Shown here: positions 1 to 12,988 of the stretch, piece after piece
Layout: the number at the start of each line of letters is the position of its first letter
Numbering within the stretch: the stretch's first letter is position 1
DNA from: Microbulbifer donghaiensis
GTDB taxonomy: Bacteria > Pseudomonadota > Gammaproteobacteria > Pseudomonadales > Cellvibrionaceae
Length of the DNA: 64,000 nucleotides
Assembly (NCBI RefSeq): GCF_900129095.1
Contig: NZ_FQVA01000001.1
Span: 2,121,615 to 2,185,614, forward strand
Direction: 5' to 3'
The notes under the pieces: generated by a model
The model's input: only the letters and a program-made list of their open reading frames with translations
Database searches by the model: none
What the model was told of the DNA's origin: nothing
Program-made: the position numbers and the translations under genes

Positions 1-109
1 TGTAGATCGCCAACGTGACCCACCACCAGCCTGCGCCGGCACGGCGATGTCCGCGCCAGGTGTACAAGGCCGACAGCAGGACGGTGGCAAACGGCAGCAT
101 CATGATCAC
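1..109 (-). CDS. Small membrane protein, partial (left edge), possibly DUF5993-like
   Basis: An open minus-strand frame begins with GTG at 109 and runs off the left edge, giving about 36 visible residues. A GGAG sequence at 117-120 lies seven bases before the GTG, which supports this start; ATG codons in the same frame follow at 103 and 100. The peptide opens with a hydrophobic stretch (LPFATVLLSALYTW), then a basic loop (RGHRRAG), then a second hydrophobic stretch, so a small two-helix inner-membrane protein is likely. The pattern resembles DUF5993 proteins of about 50 residues as I remember them, but the visible part is too short to be sure. It follows mutM on the same strand, 69 bases after its stop. 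Confidence 0.45.
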   Translation of the reverse strand, partial: MIMMLPFATVLLSALYTWRGHRRAGAGWWWVTLAIY

Positions 110-178
110 GAGCCGGCTCCGGAAAAATATCCCCTGTAAACCTAGTACGAGCGTAGACGGATTCCCAGTGCCAGTTGA

Positions 179-994
179 TCAGCGCTGGCAGCGGCTGCAG
201 AAGAAGGTGCTGCGCTGCCCCAGCACCAGGTCGCGTACCGGTCGCCCACAGGTGCGGCAGGGCTTGCCGGCGCGACCGTAGACGTTCAGTCGCAGGGCGA
301 AGTAGCCGGGTTTGCCGTCGCCACCGACAAAGTCCCGCAGGGTGGTGCCACCCTGTTCGATGGAGCGCGCCAGCACGGTCTTGATCGCTTCGGCGAGGCG
401 CCGGTAGCGCGCTTGGGAAATGGAGCCGGCCTCCCTGTCAGGGCGTATGCCGGCGAGGAACAGCGACTCGCTGGCGTAGATATTGCCGACGCCGACGACG
501 ATGCGCCCATCCATCACGAAGGTTTTCACCGATTGCTTGCGGCGGCGCGATGCCGCAAACAGGTAGTCGCCATCAAACTCGTCCGACAGCGGCTCCGGGC
601 CGAGGTGGTTGAGCAGGTCGTGGGCGACGGGATCTTCTGTCGTCCACAGCAGGGCACCGAAGCGGCGCGGATCGTGATAGCGCAGGATCAGGCCGCTATC
701 CAGCAGCCAGTCGATATGGTCGTGTTTCTGCACCGGCACATCGGCGTCGACCAGGCGCAGGCTGCCGGACATGCCCAGGTGCCAGATGGCGCAGCCGCGG
801 TCCGTGTGTACCAGCAGATACTTGGCGCGCCGCTCCAGGCGCAGGATCCGGGCACCGGCAATATGCTTTTCAAAGTCGACTTCGACCGGCCAGCGCAGCT
901 GGCGCTGGCGCACCCGCGCCGAGCGCACGGAATGGCCTTCCAGGTGCGGCGCCAGGCCGCGCCGGGTAGTCTCTACTTCGGGTAATTCAGGCAT
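179..994 (-). CDS. mutM: Formamidopyrimidine-DNA glycosylase
   Basis: This bifunctional base-excision glycosylase and AP lyase removes 8-oxoguanine and formamidopyrimidines from DNA. The 271-residue length is typical. The protein opens with [10 protein letters not shown]: after Met removal the Pro is the catalytic nucleophile and the following Glu is the acid. Lys58 in RRAKYLL matches the conserved lysine near position 57. Near the middle, [10 protein letters not shown] is the helix-two-turn-helix signature. The C-terminus carries the zinc finger, CRTCG followed sixteen residues later by CSRC. The gene is separated from the upstream rpmB-rpmG operon by a strong terminator, so it probably has its own promoter in the short gap at 995-1051. 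Confidence 0.97.
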   Translation of the reverse strand: MPELPEVETTRRGLAPHLEGHSVRSARVRQRQLRWPVEVDFEKHIAGARILRLERRAKYLLVHTDRGCAIWHLGMSGSLRLVDADVPVQKHDHIDWLLDSGLILRYHDPRRFGALLWTTEDPVAHDLLNHLGPEPLSDEFDGDYLFAASRRRKQSVKTFVMDGRIVVGVGNIYASESLFLAGIRPDREAGSISQARYRRLAEAIKTVLARSIEQGGTTLRDFVGGDGKPGYFALRLNVYGRAGKPCRTCGRPVRDLVLGQRSTFFCSRCQR

Positions 995-1051
995 TCGCTA
1001 CTGCCGGGGACTCTTCTCGCCAATCGGGCATCACACACAAAATCTGCGCAC

Positions 1052-1079
1052 AAAAAAGCCCGGACTGGCCGGGCTTTTT
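1052..1079 (-). terminator. Rho-independent terminator of rpmB-rpmG
   Basis: A perfect 11-bp stem (AAAAAGCCCGG paired with CCGGGCTTTTT) with a five-base loop lies 21 bases past the rpmG stop. Read on the minus strand it ends in a run of six T. It is symmetrical and could also work from the plus strand, but no plus-strand gene needs it here. Confidence 0.85.
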
Positions 1080-1099
1080 ACGCTGCGCTGTACAGGCAA

Positions 1100-1255
1100 T
1101 TACTTGATCTTGCCTTCTTTGTACATCACATGCTTGCGGACTACGGGATCGTACTTTTTGATCTCCATTTTTTCCGGCATGTTGCGCTTGTTCTTGGTAG
1201 TGGTGTAGAAGTGACCAGTACCAGCACTGGAATTCAGACGAATTTTATCACGCAT
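1100..1255 (-). CDS. rpmG: 50S ribosomal protein L33
   Basis: A 51-residue protein begins [20 protein letters not shown] and ends [17 protein letters not shown]. This is the usual L33 of the large ribosomal subunit and fits the family length exactly. It has no cysteine, so it is the zinc-independent (C-minus) form usual in gammaproteobacteria. It follows rpmB by 36 bases on the same strand, the standard rpmB-rpmG operon, and is closed by the hairpin at 1052-1079. Confidence 0.96.
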   Translation of the reverse strand: MRDKIRLNSSAGTGHFYTTTKNKRNMPEKMEIKKYDPVVRKHVMYKEGKIK

Positions 1256-1291
1256 TGTTCTGTCTCCGATCTCTAAGCGTTATGCCGCCAG

Positions 1292-1540
<249 letters not shown>

Positions 1541-1674
1541 TCAAAACTCTCATGCCCGCCTGACTCTAATCCAGTGCAGAGGAGGTGCGGGGACATCTAA
1601 TTCGGGATTCTAATCCGGTTCCTGGGCGGCGGCGGAAACTGTTCAGAATCTGGCCCGGCCGCAAAGAGCGGCGT

Positions 1675-1703
1675 TTTATACCAGAAGTGCCCATGGGGAG
1701 CAA
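1675..1703 (-). promoter_or_regulatory. Candidate sigma-70 promoter for rpmB-rpmG
   Basis: On the minus strand TTGCTC (1698-1703) and TATAAA (1675-1680) are separated by 17 bases. The leader to the rpmB start would be about 140 bases. The match is moderate. The rest of the 457-base gap at 1529-1985 shows no convincing gene: the plus-strand open frame at 1585-1866 has low-complexity, basic composition and no ribosome-binding site. Confidence 0.4.
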
Positions 1704-1985
1704 GTTTTGTACAGCAGAAAAGGCGACGAAACCGCCGGGTCGCCGGAAGGCTAGTCCGGATATTGCGTCAGGGGCCGCGATGATCGCGCCGAGATCTGTG
1801 CGCTCAGTGCATTTTGGCGGCGTATATGCATGCTTATTGCACGTATTAGCCGCAAAAATGTGCTGAGCGTGCAGAGGTCAAGCGAGCGCGCGGCCAGCGG
1901 TGGTGGGTAACATTTTGTACCGCAAAAGAATTTTTACAAACAAAGGCCTGGGTGGAATATCAAGCGGCCTGATGCAATATCCGGG

Positions 1986-2660
1986 CTAGAGCAGCCCCCG
2001 CTCCGCAAAAGACAGAGCCGCACCGTCGCCCACGATCATATGGTCGAGAACCTTGATATCCACGAGTTCCAGCGCGCTGACCAGGCGCCGGGTGATCCAG
2101 ATATCGGCCTGGCTGGGCTCGCTGACCCCGGACGGGTGGTTGTGCGCCAGTATCACCGCCGCCGCACCTTTCAGCAGGGCCGCCTGCACCACTTCGCGGG
2201 GATAGACGCTGGCGGCGTTCAGGGTGCCCTCAAACAGCTCTTCGAACGCAATCACCCGGTGCTGGCTGTCGAGAAACAGGCAGCAGAAGACTTCTCGCTG
2301 GCGATGGCGCAGCTGCGCGGACAGGTAGTCGCGCACAGCGTCGGGACTGCACAGGGCATCCGTGCGCTCCAGGGTCTCCGCCAAGTGGCGGCGCGCCATC
2401 TCCAGCACCGCCTGCAGTTGCACATACTTGGCATCGCCCAACCCCTTGGCGCGGCAGAACTCCTTCTGATTCGCCTCCAGCAGCGGGCGCAGGCCGCCAA
2501 AGTCCGCCAACAGCTGGCGCGCAAGATCCACCGCCGACAGCCCCGGCAGCCCCACACGCAGGAAGATCGCCAGTAACTCGGCATCCGAGAGCGCCGCGGC
2601 GCCCCGCGCCAGCAGCTTTTCCCGCGGCCGCTCAGCCGCCGGCCAGTCCGTAATCCGCAT
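1986..2660 (-). CDS. radC: RadC family JAMM/MPN-domain protein
   Basis: The protein has 224 residues, the usual RadC length, starting [17 protein letters not shown]. An N-terminal helix-hairpin-helix-like region (about 20-95) is followed by the MPN/JAMM domain. Its metal-binding signature HNHPSG is at residues 173-178, with the downstream Asp in PSQADIW and an upstream Glu in AFEELFEG. RadC proteins are presumed metalloproteases or nucleases; the old assignment to DNA repair is not well supported. It is divergent from coaBC, the common arrangement in gammaproteobacteria. The frame stays open well upstream of 2660, but that extension is antisense to coaBC and is not part of this gene. Confidence 0.93.
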   Translation of the reverse strand: MRITDWPAAERPREKLLARGAAALSDAELLAIFLRVGLPGLSAVDLARQLLADFGGLRPLLEANQKEFCRAKGLGDAKYVQLQAVLEMARRHLAETLERTDALCSPDAVRDYLSAQLRHRQREVFCCLFLDSQHRVIAFEELFEGTLNAASVYPREVVQAALLKGAAAVILAHNHPSGVSEPSQADIWITRRLVSALELVDIKVLDHMIVGDGAALSFAERGLL

Positions 2661-2789
2661 CGCTTCCTCCCTGAAGTCGGTTGCTTCTACTTCTGTGATT
2701 CTGTTTGTTTGCCTTATATGAACAGGCGCAGAAATGCTAATCTTACCCGCTCTCTCAATTTCGGAAACACTGTCTCGGATACAGCGCCT

Positions 2790-4001
2790 ATGTCCTCCCT
2801 GGCCGACAAACGCATACTGCTGGGCATCAGCGGCGGTATCGCCGCCTACAAGAGTGCCGATCTGGTGCGCCGCCTCAAAGAGCGCGGCGCCGAGGTGCGG
2901 GTGGTCATGACTGCCGGAGCCCGCGAGTTCGTGCAGCCGCTGACCTACCAGGCGCTGTCCGGCAACCCGGTGCACACCGACCTGCTGGACCCGGCGGCCG
3001 AGGCCGCCATGGGCCATATCGAACTGGCCAAGTGGGCGGATCTGATCCTGATCGCCCCGGCCAGCGCCCAGGTGCTGGCCAAGCTCGCCTGCGGCCTGGC
3101 CGACGACCTGCTTACCACCCTGTGCCTGGCCAGCGAGGCCAGGCTGGCACTGGCGCCGGCAATGAACCAGGCCATGTGGCGCCATGCCGCCACCACAGCC
3201 AATGTACAGACACTGCGGGATCGCGGCGCCCTGCTCTGGGGGCCGGCGGCCGGTAGCCAGGCCTGCGGCGACGTGGGCCCCGGGCGTATGCTGGAACCCG
3301 ACGCGCTGGCGGCAGAGGTCGAAAGCCTGTTCCGCCCGCAGCAGTCGCTCGCCGGCAGGAAAGTGACTATCACCGCTGGGCCGACCCGCGAGGCGCTGGA
3401 TCCGGTGCGCTACCTGAGCAACCACAGCTCCGGCAAGATGGGCTTTGCTCTGGCCGCCGCCGCGCAGCGCGCCGGAGCGGAGGTGACACTGATTGCCGGG
3501 CCGGTGAATCTCGCCACGCCCGCCGGTGTAAAGCGGGTAGATGTGACCGGCGCACTGGAAATGCGCGATGCCGCCGAACGTGCAGCAGACCTGTGCGACA
3601 TCTTTATCGGCGCCGCCGCCGTTGCGGACTTCCGCCCGGCAGAGGTCGCCGAGCAGAAAATCAAGAAGCGCGACGACAACAGCGAAGAGACTCTGGCCCT
3701 GATCAAGAATCCCGACATAGTGGCCGGTATCGCCGCGCGCAAGGAGCGGCGCCCGTTCACTGTCGGCTTCGCCGCGGAGACCGAAAAAGTCGTGGAACAC
3801 GCACAGGGCAAGCTGGCCCGCAAGAAACTCGACATGATCGTTGCCAACGATGTCAGTGTCGCCGACAGCGGTTTCAACAGCGACCGCAATGCCGTTACCG
3901 TCATCGACGCAAATGGCAGTATGGCGCTACCGTCGGCACTAAAAACTGAACTCGCAGAACAACTGATAGAGATCATCGCCGCCAAGGCACAGAAACAATA
4001 A
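2790..4001 (+). CDS. coaBC: Bifunctional phosphopantothenoylcysteine decarboxylase / phosphopantothenate-cysteine ligase
   Basis: CoaBC makes 4'-phosphopantetheine in coenzyme A synthesis: the CoaB half couples cysteine to phosphopantothenate using CTP, and the flavin-dependent CoaC half decarboxylates the product. From the ATG at 2790 the protein has 403 residues, the normal length; an earlier in-frame ATG at 2709 would add an unconserved tail. The CoaC domain (about 1-190) shows [24 protein letters not shown] and the active-site cysteine region [12 protein letters not shown]. The CoaB domain begins near [20 protein letters not shown] and holds the SSGKMG nucleotide loop. algC follows after 24 bases. 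A dut gene, which often sits between them, is absent. Confidence 0.96.
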   Translation: MSSLADKRILLGISGGIAAYKSADLVRRLKERGAEVRVVMTAGAREFVQPLTYQALSGNPVHTDLLDPAAEAAMGHIELAKWADLILIAPASAQVLAKLACGLADDLLTTLCLASEARLALAPAMNQAMWRHAATTANVQTLRDRGALLWGPAAGSQACGDVGPGRMLEPDALAAEVESLFRPQQSLAGRKVTITAGPTREALDPVRYLSNHSSGKMGFALAAAAQRAGAEVTLIAGPVNLATPAGVKRVDVTGALEMRDAAERAADLCDIFIGAAAVADFRPAEVAEQKIKKRDDNSEETLALIKNPDIVAGIAARKERRPFTVGFAAETEKVVEHAQGKLARKKLDMIVANDVSVADSGFNSDRNAVTVIDANGSMALPSALKTELAEQLIEIIAAKAQKQ

Positions 4002-4025
4002 CAATACGGTTTACTGGGATTTTCC

Positions 4026-7317
<3,292 letters not shown>

Positions 7318-7428
7318 CCGCCTGGCAATTGAAGGCGGCCCCGCGAATCGGTAGGATTCCGCCGCCGCAGAATAAACGCGACAACAACAAATCCACCATC
7401 CGGCGCCCAACCGGATTAAAGGCAGTCA

Positions 7429-8037
7429 ATGAGCAGCGAAAAAATCAACCGGCGTCAACAGATACTGCAGGCTCTGGCGCATATGCTGGAGGCGAGCCCC
7501 GGTGCGCGCATTACCACCGCGGCCCTGGCCAAAGAAGTAGGCTTCTCCGAAGCGGCCCTCTATCGCCACTTCCCCAGCAAGTCCAAGATGTTCGAGGGAC
7601 TGATCGAGTTCATCGAGGAGACGATTTTCAGTCGCGTGGCGCTGATACTGCAGGACGAGCCCTCCGCGCTGGCCCGCTGCCAAAAGATTCTGCACCTGCT
7701 GCTGGCGTTCTGCGAGCGCAACCCGGGCATTACCCGCCTGCTCACCGGCGATGCCCTGACCGGCGAAACCGAGCGCCTGCACGGCCGCATCCTACAGTTC
7801 TTCGATCGCCTGGAAACCCAGCTGAAGCAGATTCTGCGCGAGGCCGAACTGCGCGAACAGCTGCGCCCGGCGATTCCCCTGGGCGGCGCCGCCAACCTGT
7901 TGATGGCCAGCGCCGAGGGACGTATCGTGCAGTACGTGCGCAGTGGTTTTAAGCGCAAGCCCACGGAATACTGGGCAGAGCAGTGGCCGGTATTGATGGC
8001 GGGGTTCTTTCGCGAGACGGCTCTGACGGCTAAGTGA
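7429..8037 (+). CDS. slmA: Nucleoid occlusion factor SlmA (TetR family)
   Basis: SlmA binds SlmA-binding sites on the chromosome and blocks FtsZ ring formation over the nucleoid. The protein has 202 residues, close to the usual 198. The TetR helix-turn-helix is at about 28-50 ([20 protein letters not shown], then FPSK), and the C-terminal helical domain contains [13 protein letters not shown], a segment characteristic of SlmA. It lies between argB and pyrE, where gammaproteobacterial slmA commonly sits. It converges with the DUF4124 gene. A GC-only hairpin at 8039-8058 without a T-run may end one or both transcripts. Confidence 0.92.
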   Translation: MSSEKINRRQQILQALAHMLEASPGARITTAALAKEVGFSEAALYRHFPSKSKMFEGLIEFIEETIFSRVALILQDEPSALARCQKILHLLLAFCERNPGITRLLTGDALTGETERLHGRILQFFDRLETQLKQILREAELREQLRPAIPLGGAANLLMASAEGRIVQYVRSGFKRKPTEYWAEQWPVLMAGFFRETALTAK

Positions 8038-8086
8038 TCGGCGGGCAAACCCCCGCCGGATTCAGACTGGAAAGCGCTCGAGACGC

Positions 8087-8695
8087 TTAATTTTCGGCAA
8101 TTTCCGCGTAGCGTGCGGCCGCCTGATCAAACTCCCTGTTGATCGACACCGCTTCCGCCTCGCGCCGGCTCAGGCGCTCGCGGAGTACCTTCACTTCTTC
8201 GCGCAGGTCGGCGATGCGCTGCAGCAGCTCAGGCGCCACTTCGCGGCCATTGCGCTGAGTGCGCGCGGCCGCAGCCTCTTCCTGTTCTATCTGCCGGCCG
8301 AGGCTGGAGACATTCGAGCGCATGATCGCCATATCCTGCTCGACGATCGCCAGTTTGCGTGAGCGCGCGCTCTCGATATCCGCGACGCTGTTGTAGCGCT
8401 TGAGCAACCGACGATCCGCCTCCATCTGCGCCTCGCGGCGCTGTTGCTCGCGCAACTCTTTGCCGGTCAGCTGCGGCGGCACCACCTTCAGCAGGCGACC
8501 CGTGGGCGTCAGTACTTCGTAGCCCTTGGCCACAAAACGCGGCGGCACCAGGTCGTCCAGCACCTGGATGCCCTTATCATCGGTGTAGCGGTAGAGCACC
8601 TTGCCACTGTATTCGTCAGCGGTCTTTGCCTGCGCGCAGGGCAGCGCCAGGCAGGCAAAACACAACAGGGCTGATGCAATTGGGGCGATTTTCAT
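8087..8695 (-). CDS. DUF4124-type secreted coiled-coil protein
   Basis: The protein has about 202 residues from the ATG at 8695. That start is preceded by GAGAAGA; an in-frame GTG four codons earlier overlaps the ribosome-binding site and is less likely. Residues 1-23 form a signal peptide ending near CAQA. The next region (LYRYTDDKGIQVLDD) resembles the DUF4124 domain, in which a short beta-rich motif follows the signal peptide. The remainder, about 75-200, is strongly charged and helical (KELREQQRREAQMEADRRL and similar), predicting a coiled coil. It is presumably periplasmic. Function is unknown; it is codirectional with pyrE, 49 bases downstream. Confidence 0.75.
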   Translation of the reverse strand: MKIAPIASALLCFACLALPCAQAKTADEYSGKVLYRYTDDKGIQVLDDLVPPRFVAKGYEVLTPTGRLLKVVPPQLTGKELREQQRREAQMEADRRLLKRYNSVADIESARSRKLAIVEQDMAIMRSNVSSLGRQIEQEEAAAARTQRNGREVAPELLQRIADLREEVKVLRERLSRREAEAVSINREFDQAAARYAEIAEN

Positions 8696-8744
8696 CGCTC
8701 TTCTCACTGAATAAACGGGCGCACAGTGGCCGCGGGCAGAAGCA

Positions 8745-9398
8745 TTACTGACCCGAGACGCCGTAGCGCTGCCGGTAGTCCAAGATTTTCTGTAAGGTGT
8801 CAGCTTCCCGTGACCCCTCTTCGAGAAAGCTCACGATATCGTCCAGCTGCACAATACTGATGACCGGGATATTGTACTGCCTCTCCACCTGCTGAATAGC
8901 AGAGAGTTCACACTCCTCACTGGCCTTCTCCTGGCGATTCAGGCCAATCACCACGCCGGCGGCTTCCGCATCGTGGGCATCGATGATCTGCATCACCTCG
9001 CGCACCGCGGTACCGGCGGTAATCACGTCGTCGATAATCAAAACCTTGCCAACAAGCGGCGCACCCACTAAGGTTCCGCCCTCGCCGTGCCCCTTGGCCT
9101 CTTTGCGGTTGTAACAGAAGGGCTTATCCACACCTTTCTGCGCCAGCGCCACGGCGGTCACCGCACCCAGCGGGATACCCTTGTAGGCCGGCCCGAAAAT
9201 GACATCAAACTCCACTCCCGAAGCGAGAATCGCCTCGGCATAGGCCTGTCCCAGAGCCGCCAGTGCGACCCCTGTGTGGAAGCGGCCGGCATTAAAAAAA
9301 TAGGGGCTCTGGCGGCCGGACTTCAGGGTGAAATCACCAAAACACAGCACCTGATGGTCCAGGGCCAGTTGGATAAAGTCGCGCTGATACTGCTGCAT
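8745..9398 (-). CDS. pyrE: Orotate phosphoribosyltransferase
   Basis: PyrE converts orotate and PRPP to orotidine 5'-monophosphate in pyrimidine synthesis. The protein has 217 residues, as expected. The catalytic loop [10 protein letters not shown] lies at about 99-108, and the PRPP-binding motif [16 protein letters not shown] is at about 119-134. The start ATG at 9398 gives the usual N-terminus ([20 protein letters not shown]). It is divergent from crc, the same arrangement as in Pseudomonas. Confidence 0.97.
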   Translation of the reverse strand: MQQYQRDFIQLALDHQVLCFGDFTLKSGRQSPYFFNAGRFHTGVALAALGQAYAEAILASGVEFDVIFGPAYKGIPLGAVTAVALAQKGVDKPFCYNRKEAKGHGEGGTLVGAPLVGKVLIIDDVITAGTAVREVMQIIDAHDAEAAGVVIGLNRQEKASEECELSAIQQVERQYNIPVISIVQLDDIVSFLEEGSREADTLQKILDYRQRYGVSGQ

Positions 9399-9512
9399 GG
9401 AAAATTATTAACTATTGGCTAAGGTGAAGGGAGACTTCTCCGCAGGGCTCTGTCGGAGAGTGACATTAATAATGCTAGTAATCATACACAGTCCGCTGGT
9501 AAGGGGCTAATA

Positions 9513-10280
9513 ATGCGAATAGTGAGCTTGTCAGTAGACGGCGTCCATCAGGCGGCGCAGCGCGGTCTCTACGATTGGTTGGCGGAACAGGACGCGGATA
9601 TCATCTGTCTGCAGGACCTGCGCTCCCTGGAACCGGAGCTGGACCATCCGATCTTCCACCCCGACGGCTATTACAGCTATTTCTTCGACTCCGGTACGCC
9701 GCACGAAAACGGCGTGGCTATCTATACCCGCAATCAGCCGAAGGCCATCATTTTCGGCATGGGCTTTGCCAATGGCGAGGATATGTACGGGCGCTATCTG
9801 CAGGCGGACTTCGAACGCCTGAGCGTCGGCTCACTGCTGGCGCCGCTCGCCAACGATGAAGCCACCCTGGAAAAGAAGGTGCAGTTCTTCGACGACATGC
9901 AGGCGCACCTGCACAAGATCAGTCGCAAACGCCGCGACTTTATCTTCTGCGGCAACTGGGGCATGGCCCATCGCCGGGCCGATGTGCAGAACTGGCAGGA
10001 CCACCAGGATACACCCGGCTTTATGCGTCACGAACAGCGCTGGCTCGATCAACTATTCAATGAGATCGGCTATGTCGACGCCTTCCGCAAAGTGGTCAAG
10101 GACGCCGACGAGTTCTCCTGGTGGCCGAGCGGCAAGGTCGGCGAGGGGGATGGCTGGCGCACCGATATGCAGATAGTGTCCCAGACCCTTAAGAACCGCA
10201 TCGAGTACGGCGCGATCAACAAGAACGTCGACTTTTCCAGCCACCTGCCGGTGATCATGGATTACGACCTGGAGGTCTGA
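9513..10280 (+). CDS. crc: Catabolite repression control protein Crc
   Basis: The 255-residue protein has the exonuclease III/EEP fold but the pattern of Pseudomonas Crc, which works with Hfq to repress translation of catabolic mRNAs and has no nuclease activity. The start MRIVSLSVDGVHQA aligns with the Crc N-terminus; the nuclease Asn is replaced in this stretch. The catalytic Glu of LQE is Asp (ICLQDLRS), the GDWN motif reads CGNWG, and the terminal SDHLPV reads SSHLPV. The SWWP motif is present. It starts at ATG 9513 after AAGGGG. Position next to pyrE also matches Crc. A true exonuclease III is ruled out by the lost residues. Confidence 0.88.
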   Translation: MRIVSLSVDGVHQAAQRGLYDWLAEQDADIICLQDLRSLEPELDHPIFHPDGYYSYFFDSGTPHENGVAIYTRNQPKAIIFGMGFANGEDMYGRYLQADFERLSVGSLLAPLANDEATLEKKVQFFDDMQAHLHKISRKRRDFIFCGNWGMAHRRADVQNWQDHQDTPGFMRHEQRWLDQLFNEIGYVDAFRKVVKDADEFSWWPSGKVGEGDGWRTDMQIVSQTLKNRIEYGAINKNVDFSSHLPVIMDYDLEV

Positions 10281-10305
10281 TTGCGGGTCGAAGCCCTGGC
10301 AGGGT

Positions 10306-10345
10306 GTCCCGCCCTGAAACCCGCAAACCGGTTTCAGGACGGGAC
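10306..10345. repeat. 16-bp inverted repeat between convergent genes
   Basis: GTCCCGCCCTGAAACC at 10306-10321 pairs with 10330-10345 with one mismatch around an eight-base loop. It lies between the stops of crc and the TPR gene. It has no T-run, so it is either a factor-assisted bidirectional terminator or a dispersed palindromic element. Confidence 0.6.
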
Positions 10346-10356
10346 AGGGGTTACGC

Positions 10357-12069
10357 TCACTGGACCCGCGACGCCGTCAGCTTTATATCGGCATTGCGCC
10401 AGGCGCGCTTGAAGCGCGCTTCAATCAGGTCGGCCTCCTCGGTTCTGCCCTGCGCGCGCAGCGCTTTGCCAAGTCCAAACAGCGCCCAGCCGTTATTCGG
10501 GTAGCGCTCAAGATCCTGCCAGTACACTGTCTCCGCCTCTGTCGGGCGCCCGGCGTCCAGTAACACCACCCCCAGTGCAAGGCGAGGCGGGTAGTGCCAT
10601 TCCGCCGGTTCGGTGTACACCAGGCCGTCCTCAAGCCGCACAGCCCGCTCCAGATACCCGACGGCCGCAGCGTGATCGCCCTTGGCCGCCGCCAGCTCAC
10701 CGGCGAGCACCTCCGGCGCAATCGCGAAGATTCTTGCCGCACTGTTGGGTGAAAACAGCGTGTAATCCAGCCGCGGGTCGGAGGCAATTTTGTTCACCGC
10801 GTCCAACTCCTTTTGCGCCGCATCCAGGTCACCTTTGGCGATGAATGCCAGCCCACGCACATAGTGCCAGGAGCCGGTCAAAAACAGATCTTCAGGTGGT
10901 TCCGGCAATGCCAGCACCTCATCCCACTTACCGAACCGCGCCAGCGCCCAGTAGGGGATCACCCGGAAGCCGGCCAGCATCGGCATCTGTGCCAGTGTCT
11001 CGTCCGAGATTTTCTCGGCCGCCTTGTTGGCGGACTCAATTGCCTTGGCACTGCGCCCCTGTGCGGTGGTGGCAAACCACAGGAAGTGAATATTGTGCGG
11101 GTAGTAGGCCATGGGGTAGAGCCCCTGGGCGCGACACTGGGTGATGTAATCCTCATCGGCCGCAATCGCGCGGACATTGGCTGCGGCGGAATCCTCGTAG
11201 CGCCCGACTCGCTGAAAGATATGTGCCGGCATGTGCACGATATGCCCGGCACCCGGCATAAGGTCCTTTAGTGTATCCGCCGCCTTTTCCGCACGCTCAG
11301 GTGTGTTGGTGGGTTCAATCAGGTGGATATAGAGATGAAGGGCGCCGGGATGCTGCGGATTTCGCGCCATCACCGTCTCCAGCAGCGCAACGATTTTTTC
11401 CGTGCCCTCATAAGGCGTGCCATCGCGCATCCAGTAATTCCAGGGCCGCAGATCCATCATCGCCTCGGCATACAGCGTAGCGATATCCAGATCATCGGGA
11501 AACTTCTCCGCCACCGCGCCCATGGCTTCGGCGTAGGCCTGGTCAGCCGCCGCGCGATTCGCAGGATCACCGGTATAGCGCTTGGCCAAAGCTTCGATCA
11601 ACGCGCGCTCCCGTTCGTTCACCCCGCTGCGCAGTGACATCGCCTTTTGCACCAGCTCCTGAGCGGAGGGCTCGGCCTCCGGGTCCATGGGTGCATTGAT
11701 ATTTGGCCCCAGCACCAGTGCCTGCCCCCAGTAAGCCATCGCGCAATCCGGATCCAGTCGCGCCGCCTCGCGGAACGACCTGCCGGCCTCGGCGTGATTG
11801 AAGCCATAGGTCAGGTTGAGAGCCTGATTGAAGTACCGCTGTCCCTGGTCCGAGGCGCAGCTTACTGGAAAGGTGTGCTTGCCGAGGTTCTGTAACTTTG
11901 GAGCCAGACTGCCTGTGGGGGAGGGCTTATCGCCGCCGGCAGGTTCCTGGTAATGTTTGTGGTGGGGCTTTGCTTCCTGCTGAGCTTCCGGAGCGGCTTC
12001 CTGCGCAAAAACAACGGCAGTGGCGGCCAGCATTAATGCCAGCGCGAAAGTTGCGTTTCGGATGTTCAT
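10357..12069 (-). CDS. Secreted TPR protein with conserved paired histidines, function unknown
   Basis: The protein has 570 residues from ATG 12069, which is preceded by GAGAGAG; an earlier in-frame start is unsupported. Residues 1-22 form a signal peptide ending AVVFAQ. A His-rich patch (KPHHKH) follows. TPR-like helices begin near residue 76 (GQRYFNQALNLTYGFNHAEA). The middle holds histidine pairs not expected in plain TPRs: H245 and H249 in LHLYIHLIE, H276, H279 and H283 in GHIVHMPAHIF, and H325 and H328 in YYPHNIHFLWF. C-terminal repeats (about 400-560) are ordinary TPRs. I recognise this as a widespread uncharacterised TPR family. The histidines suggest a metal or cofactor site, which is inference. 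It converges with crc. Confidence 0.8.
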   Translation of the reverse strand: MNIRNATFALALMLAATAVVFAQEAAPEAQQEAKPHHKHYQEPAGGDKPSPTGSLAPKLQNLGKHTFPVSCASDQGQRYFNQALNLTYGFNHAEAGRSFREAARLDPDCAMAYWGQALVLGPNINAPMDPEAEPSAQELVQKAMSLRSGVNERERALIEALAKRYTGDPANRAAADQAYAEAMGAVAEKFPDDLDIATLYAEAMMDLRPWNYWMRDGTPYEGTEKIVALLETVMARNPQHPGALHLYIHLIEPTNTPERAEKAADTLKDLMPGAGHIVHMPAHIFQRVGRYEDSAAANVRAIAADEDYITQCRAQGLYPMAYYPHNIHFLWFATTAQGRSAKAIESANKAAEKISDETLAQMPMLAGFRVIPYWALARFGKWDEVLALPEPPEDLFLTGSWHYVRGLAFIAKGDLDAAQKELDAVNKIASDPRLDYTLFSPNSAARIFAIAPEVLAGELAAAKGDHAAAVGYLERAVRLEDGLVYTEPAEWHYPPRLALGVVLLDAGRPTEAETVYWQDLERYPNNGWALFGLGKALRAQGRTEEADLIEARFKRAWRNADIKLTASRVQ

Positions 12070-12235
12070 CGGCTCTCTCGTAGTGCGTCTTATCGCTCTG
12101 GGAGAGAAGCCTATGGTAAATCGGCTGTTGCGCGGCGAAATGTCGTGGTAATGCCTGCCTAATTTCCACACGGTCGAGCAGGAAAGAGAAAAGGGCGCCG
12201 ATTGCTGCGGTGTTCTGCTGTTCGGCGCCGCGAAC

Positions 12236-12955
12236 TTACAAAGACAGCGCTTCTTTCTGCAGGCCGATCAGCTCGTCGATGCCGGCCTTACCCAGCCCCA
12301 GCATCTGTGCGAACTGCGCTTCGGTAAAGGGCTCGCCCTCGGCGGTGCCCTGCACCTCGATCATGCCGCCGTCTTCCGCCATGACCAGGTTCATATCCGT
12401 ATCGGCACTGCTGTCTTCCGGATAGTCCAGGTCCAGCACCGCCTCGCCGTCATAGATACCGACGGATACCGCTGCCACCATATTCTTCAACGGGTCTGAA
12501 GTGATGATTTTTTCCCGCTGCATGTAGCGCAGCGCATCCACCAGCGCCACGCAGGCGCCGGTGATTGCCGCCGTGCGGGTGCCGCCATCGGCCTGAATGA
12601 CGTCGCAATCTATGGTGATCTGGTTTTCACCGAGCAACTCCAGGTCGACTGCCGCGCGCAGGGAGCGGCCGATCAGGCGCTGGATTTCCACCGTGCGACC
12701 GCTCTGCTTGCCCTTGGCCGCTTCGCGGGGCATGCGCGATCCGGTGGAGCGGGGCAGCATGCCGTATTCCGCAGTGATCCAGCCGCTGCCCTGGCCGCGC
12801 AGAAAACGCGGCACCTCACTGGCCACGGACGCGTTGCACAGCACTTTGGTATCGCCAAACTCTACAAGCACAGACCCCTCCGCGTGGCGGGTATAGTTGC
12901 GAGTAATTCTGACGGGGCGCAGTTGCGCCGGCGCGCGGCCGCTGGGACGCTGCAT
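12236..12955 (-). CDS. rph: Ribonuclease PH
   Basis: RNase PH is a phosphorolytic 3'-5' exonuclease that trims tRNA 3' ends. The 239-residue protein begins [20 protein letters not shown] and contains [15 protein letters not shown], the substrate region [13 protein letters not shown], and the phosphate-binding and catalytic segment around [16 protein letters not shown]. The C-terminus ([18 protein letters not shown]) is typical. It is divergent from yicC, a common gammaproteobacterial pair. Confidence 0.97.
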   Translation of the reverse strand: MQRPSGRAPAQLRPVRITRNYTRHAEGSVLVEFGDTKVLCNASVASEVPRFLRGQGSGWITAEYGMLPRSTGSRMPREAAKGKQSGRTVEIQRLIGRSLRAAVDLELLGENQITIDCDVIQADGGTRTAAITGACVALVDALRYMQREKIITSDPLKNMVAAVSVGIYDGEAVLDLDYPEDSSADTDMNLVMAEDGGMIEVQGTAEGEPFTEAQFAQMLGLGKAGIDELIGLQKEALSL

Positions 12956-12988
12956 GATTCACCTCGGGGTTTTCTCTAAAAGCGCTGC

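Noticed and set aside
1585-1866. Plus-strand open frame of 93 residues between rpmB and radC
   Set aside because: No ribosome-binding site, no recognisable motif, and it covers the probable rpmB promoter.
2661-3800. Long minus-strand open frame continuing upstream of radC, giving a 604-residue protein
   Set aside because: It is antisense to coaBC, has low-complexity His/Gly/Arg-rich composition, and RadC ends naturally at 2660 with the usual N-terminus.
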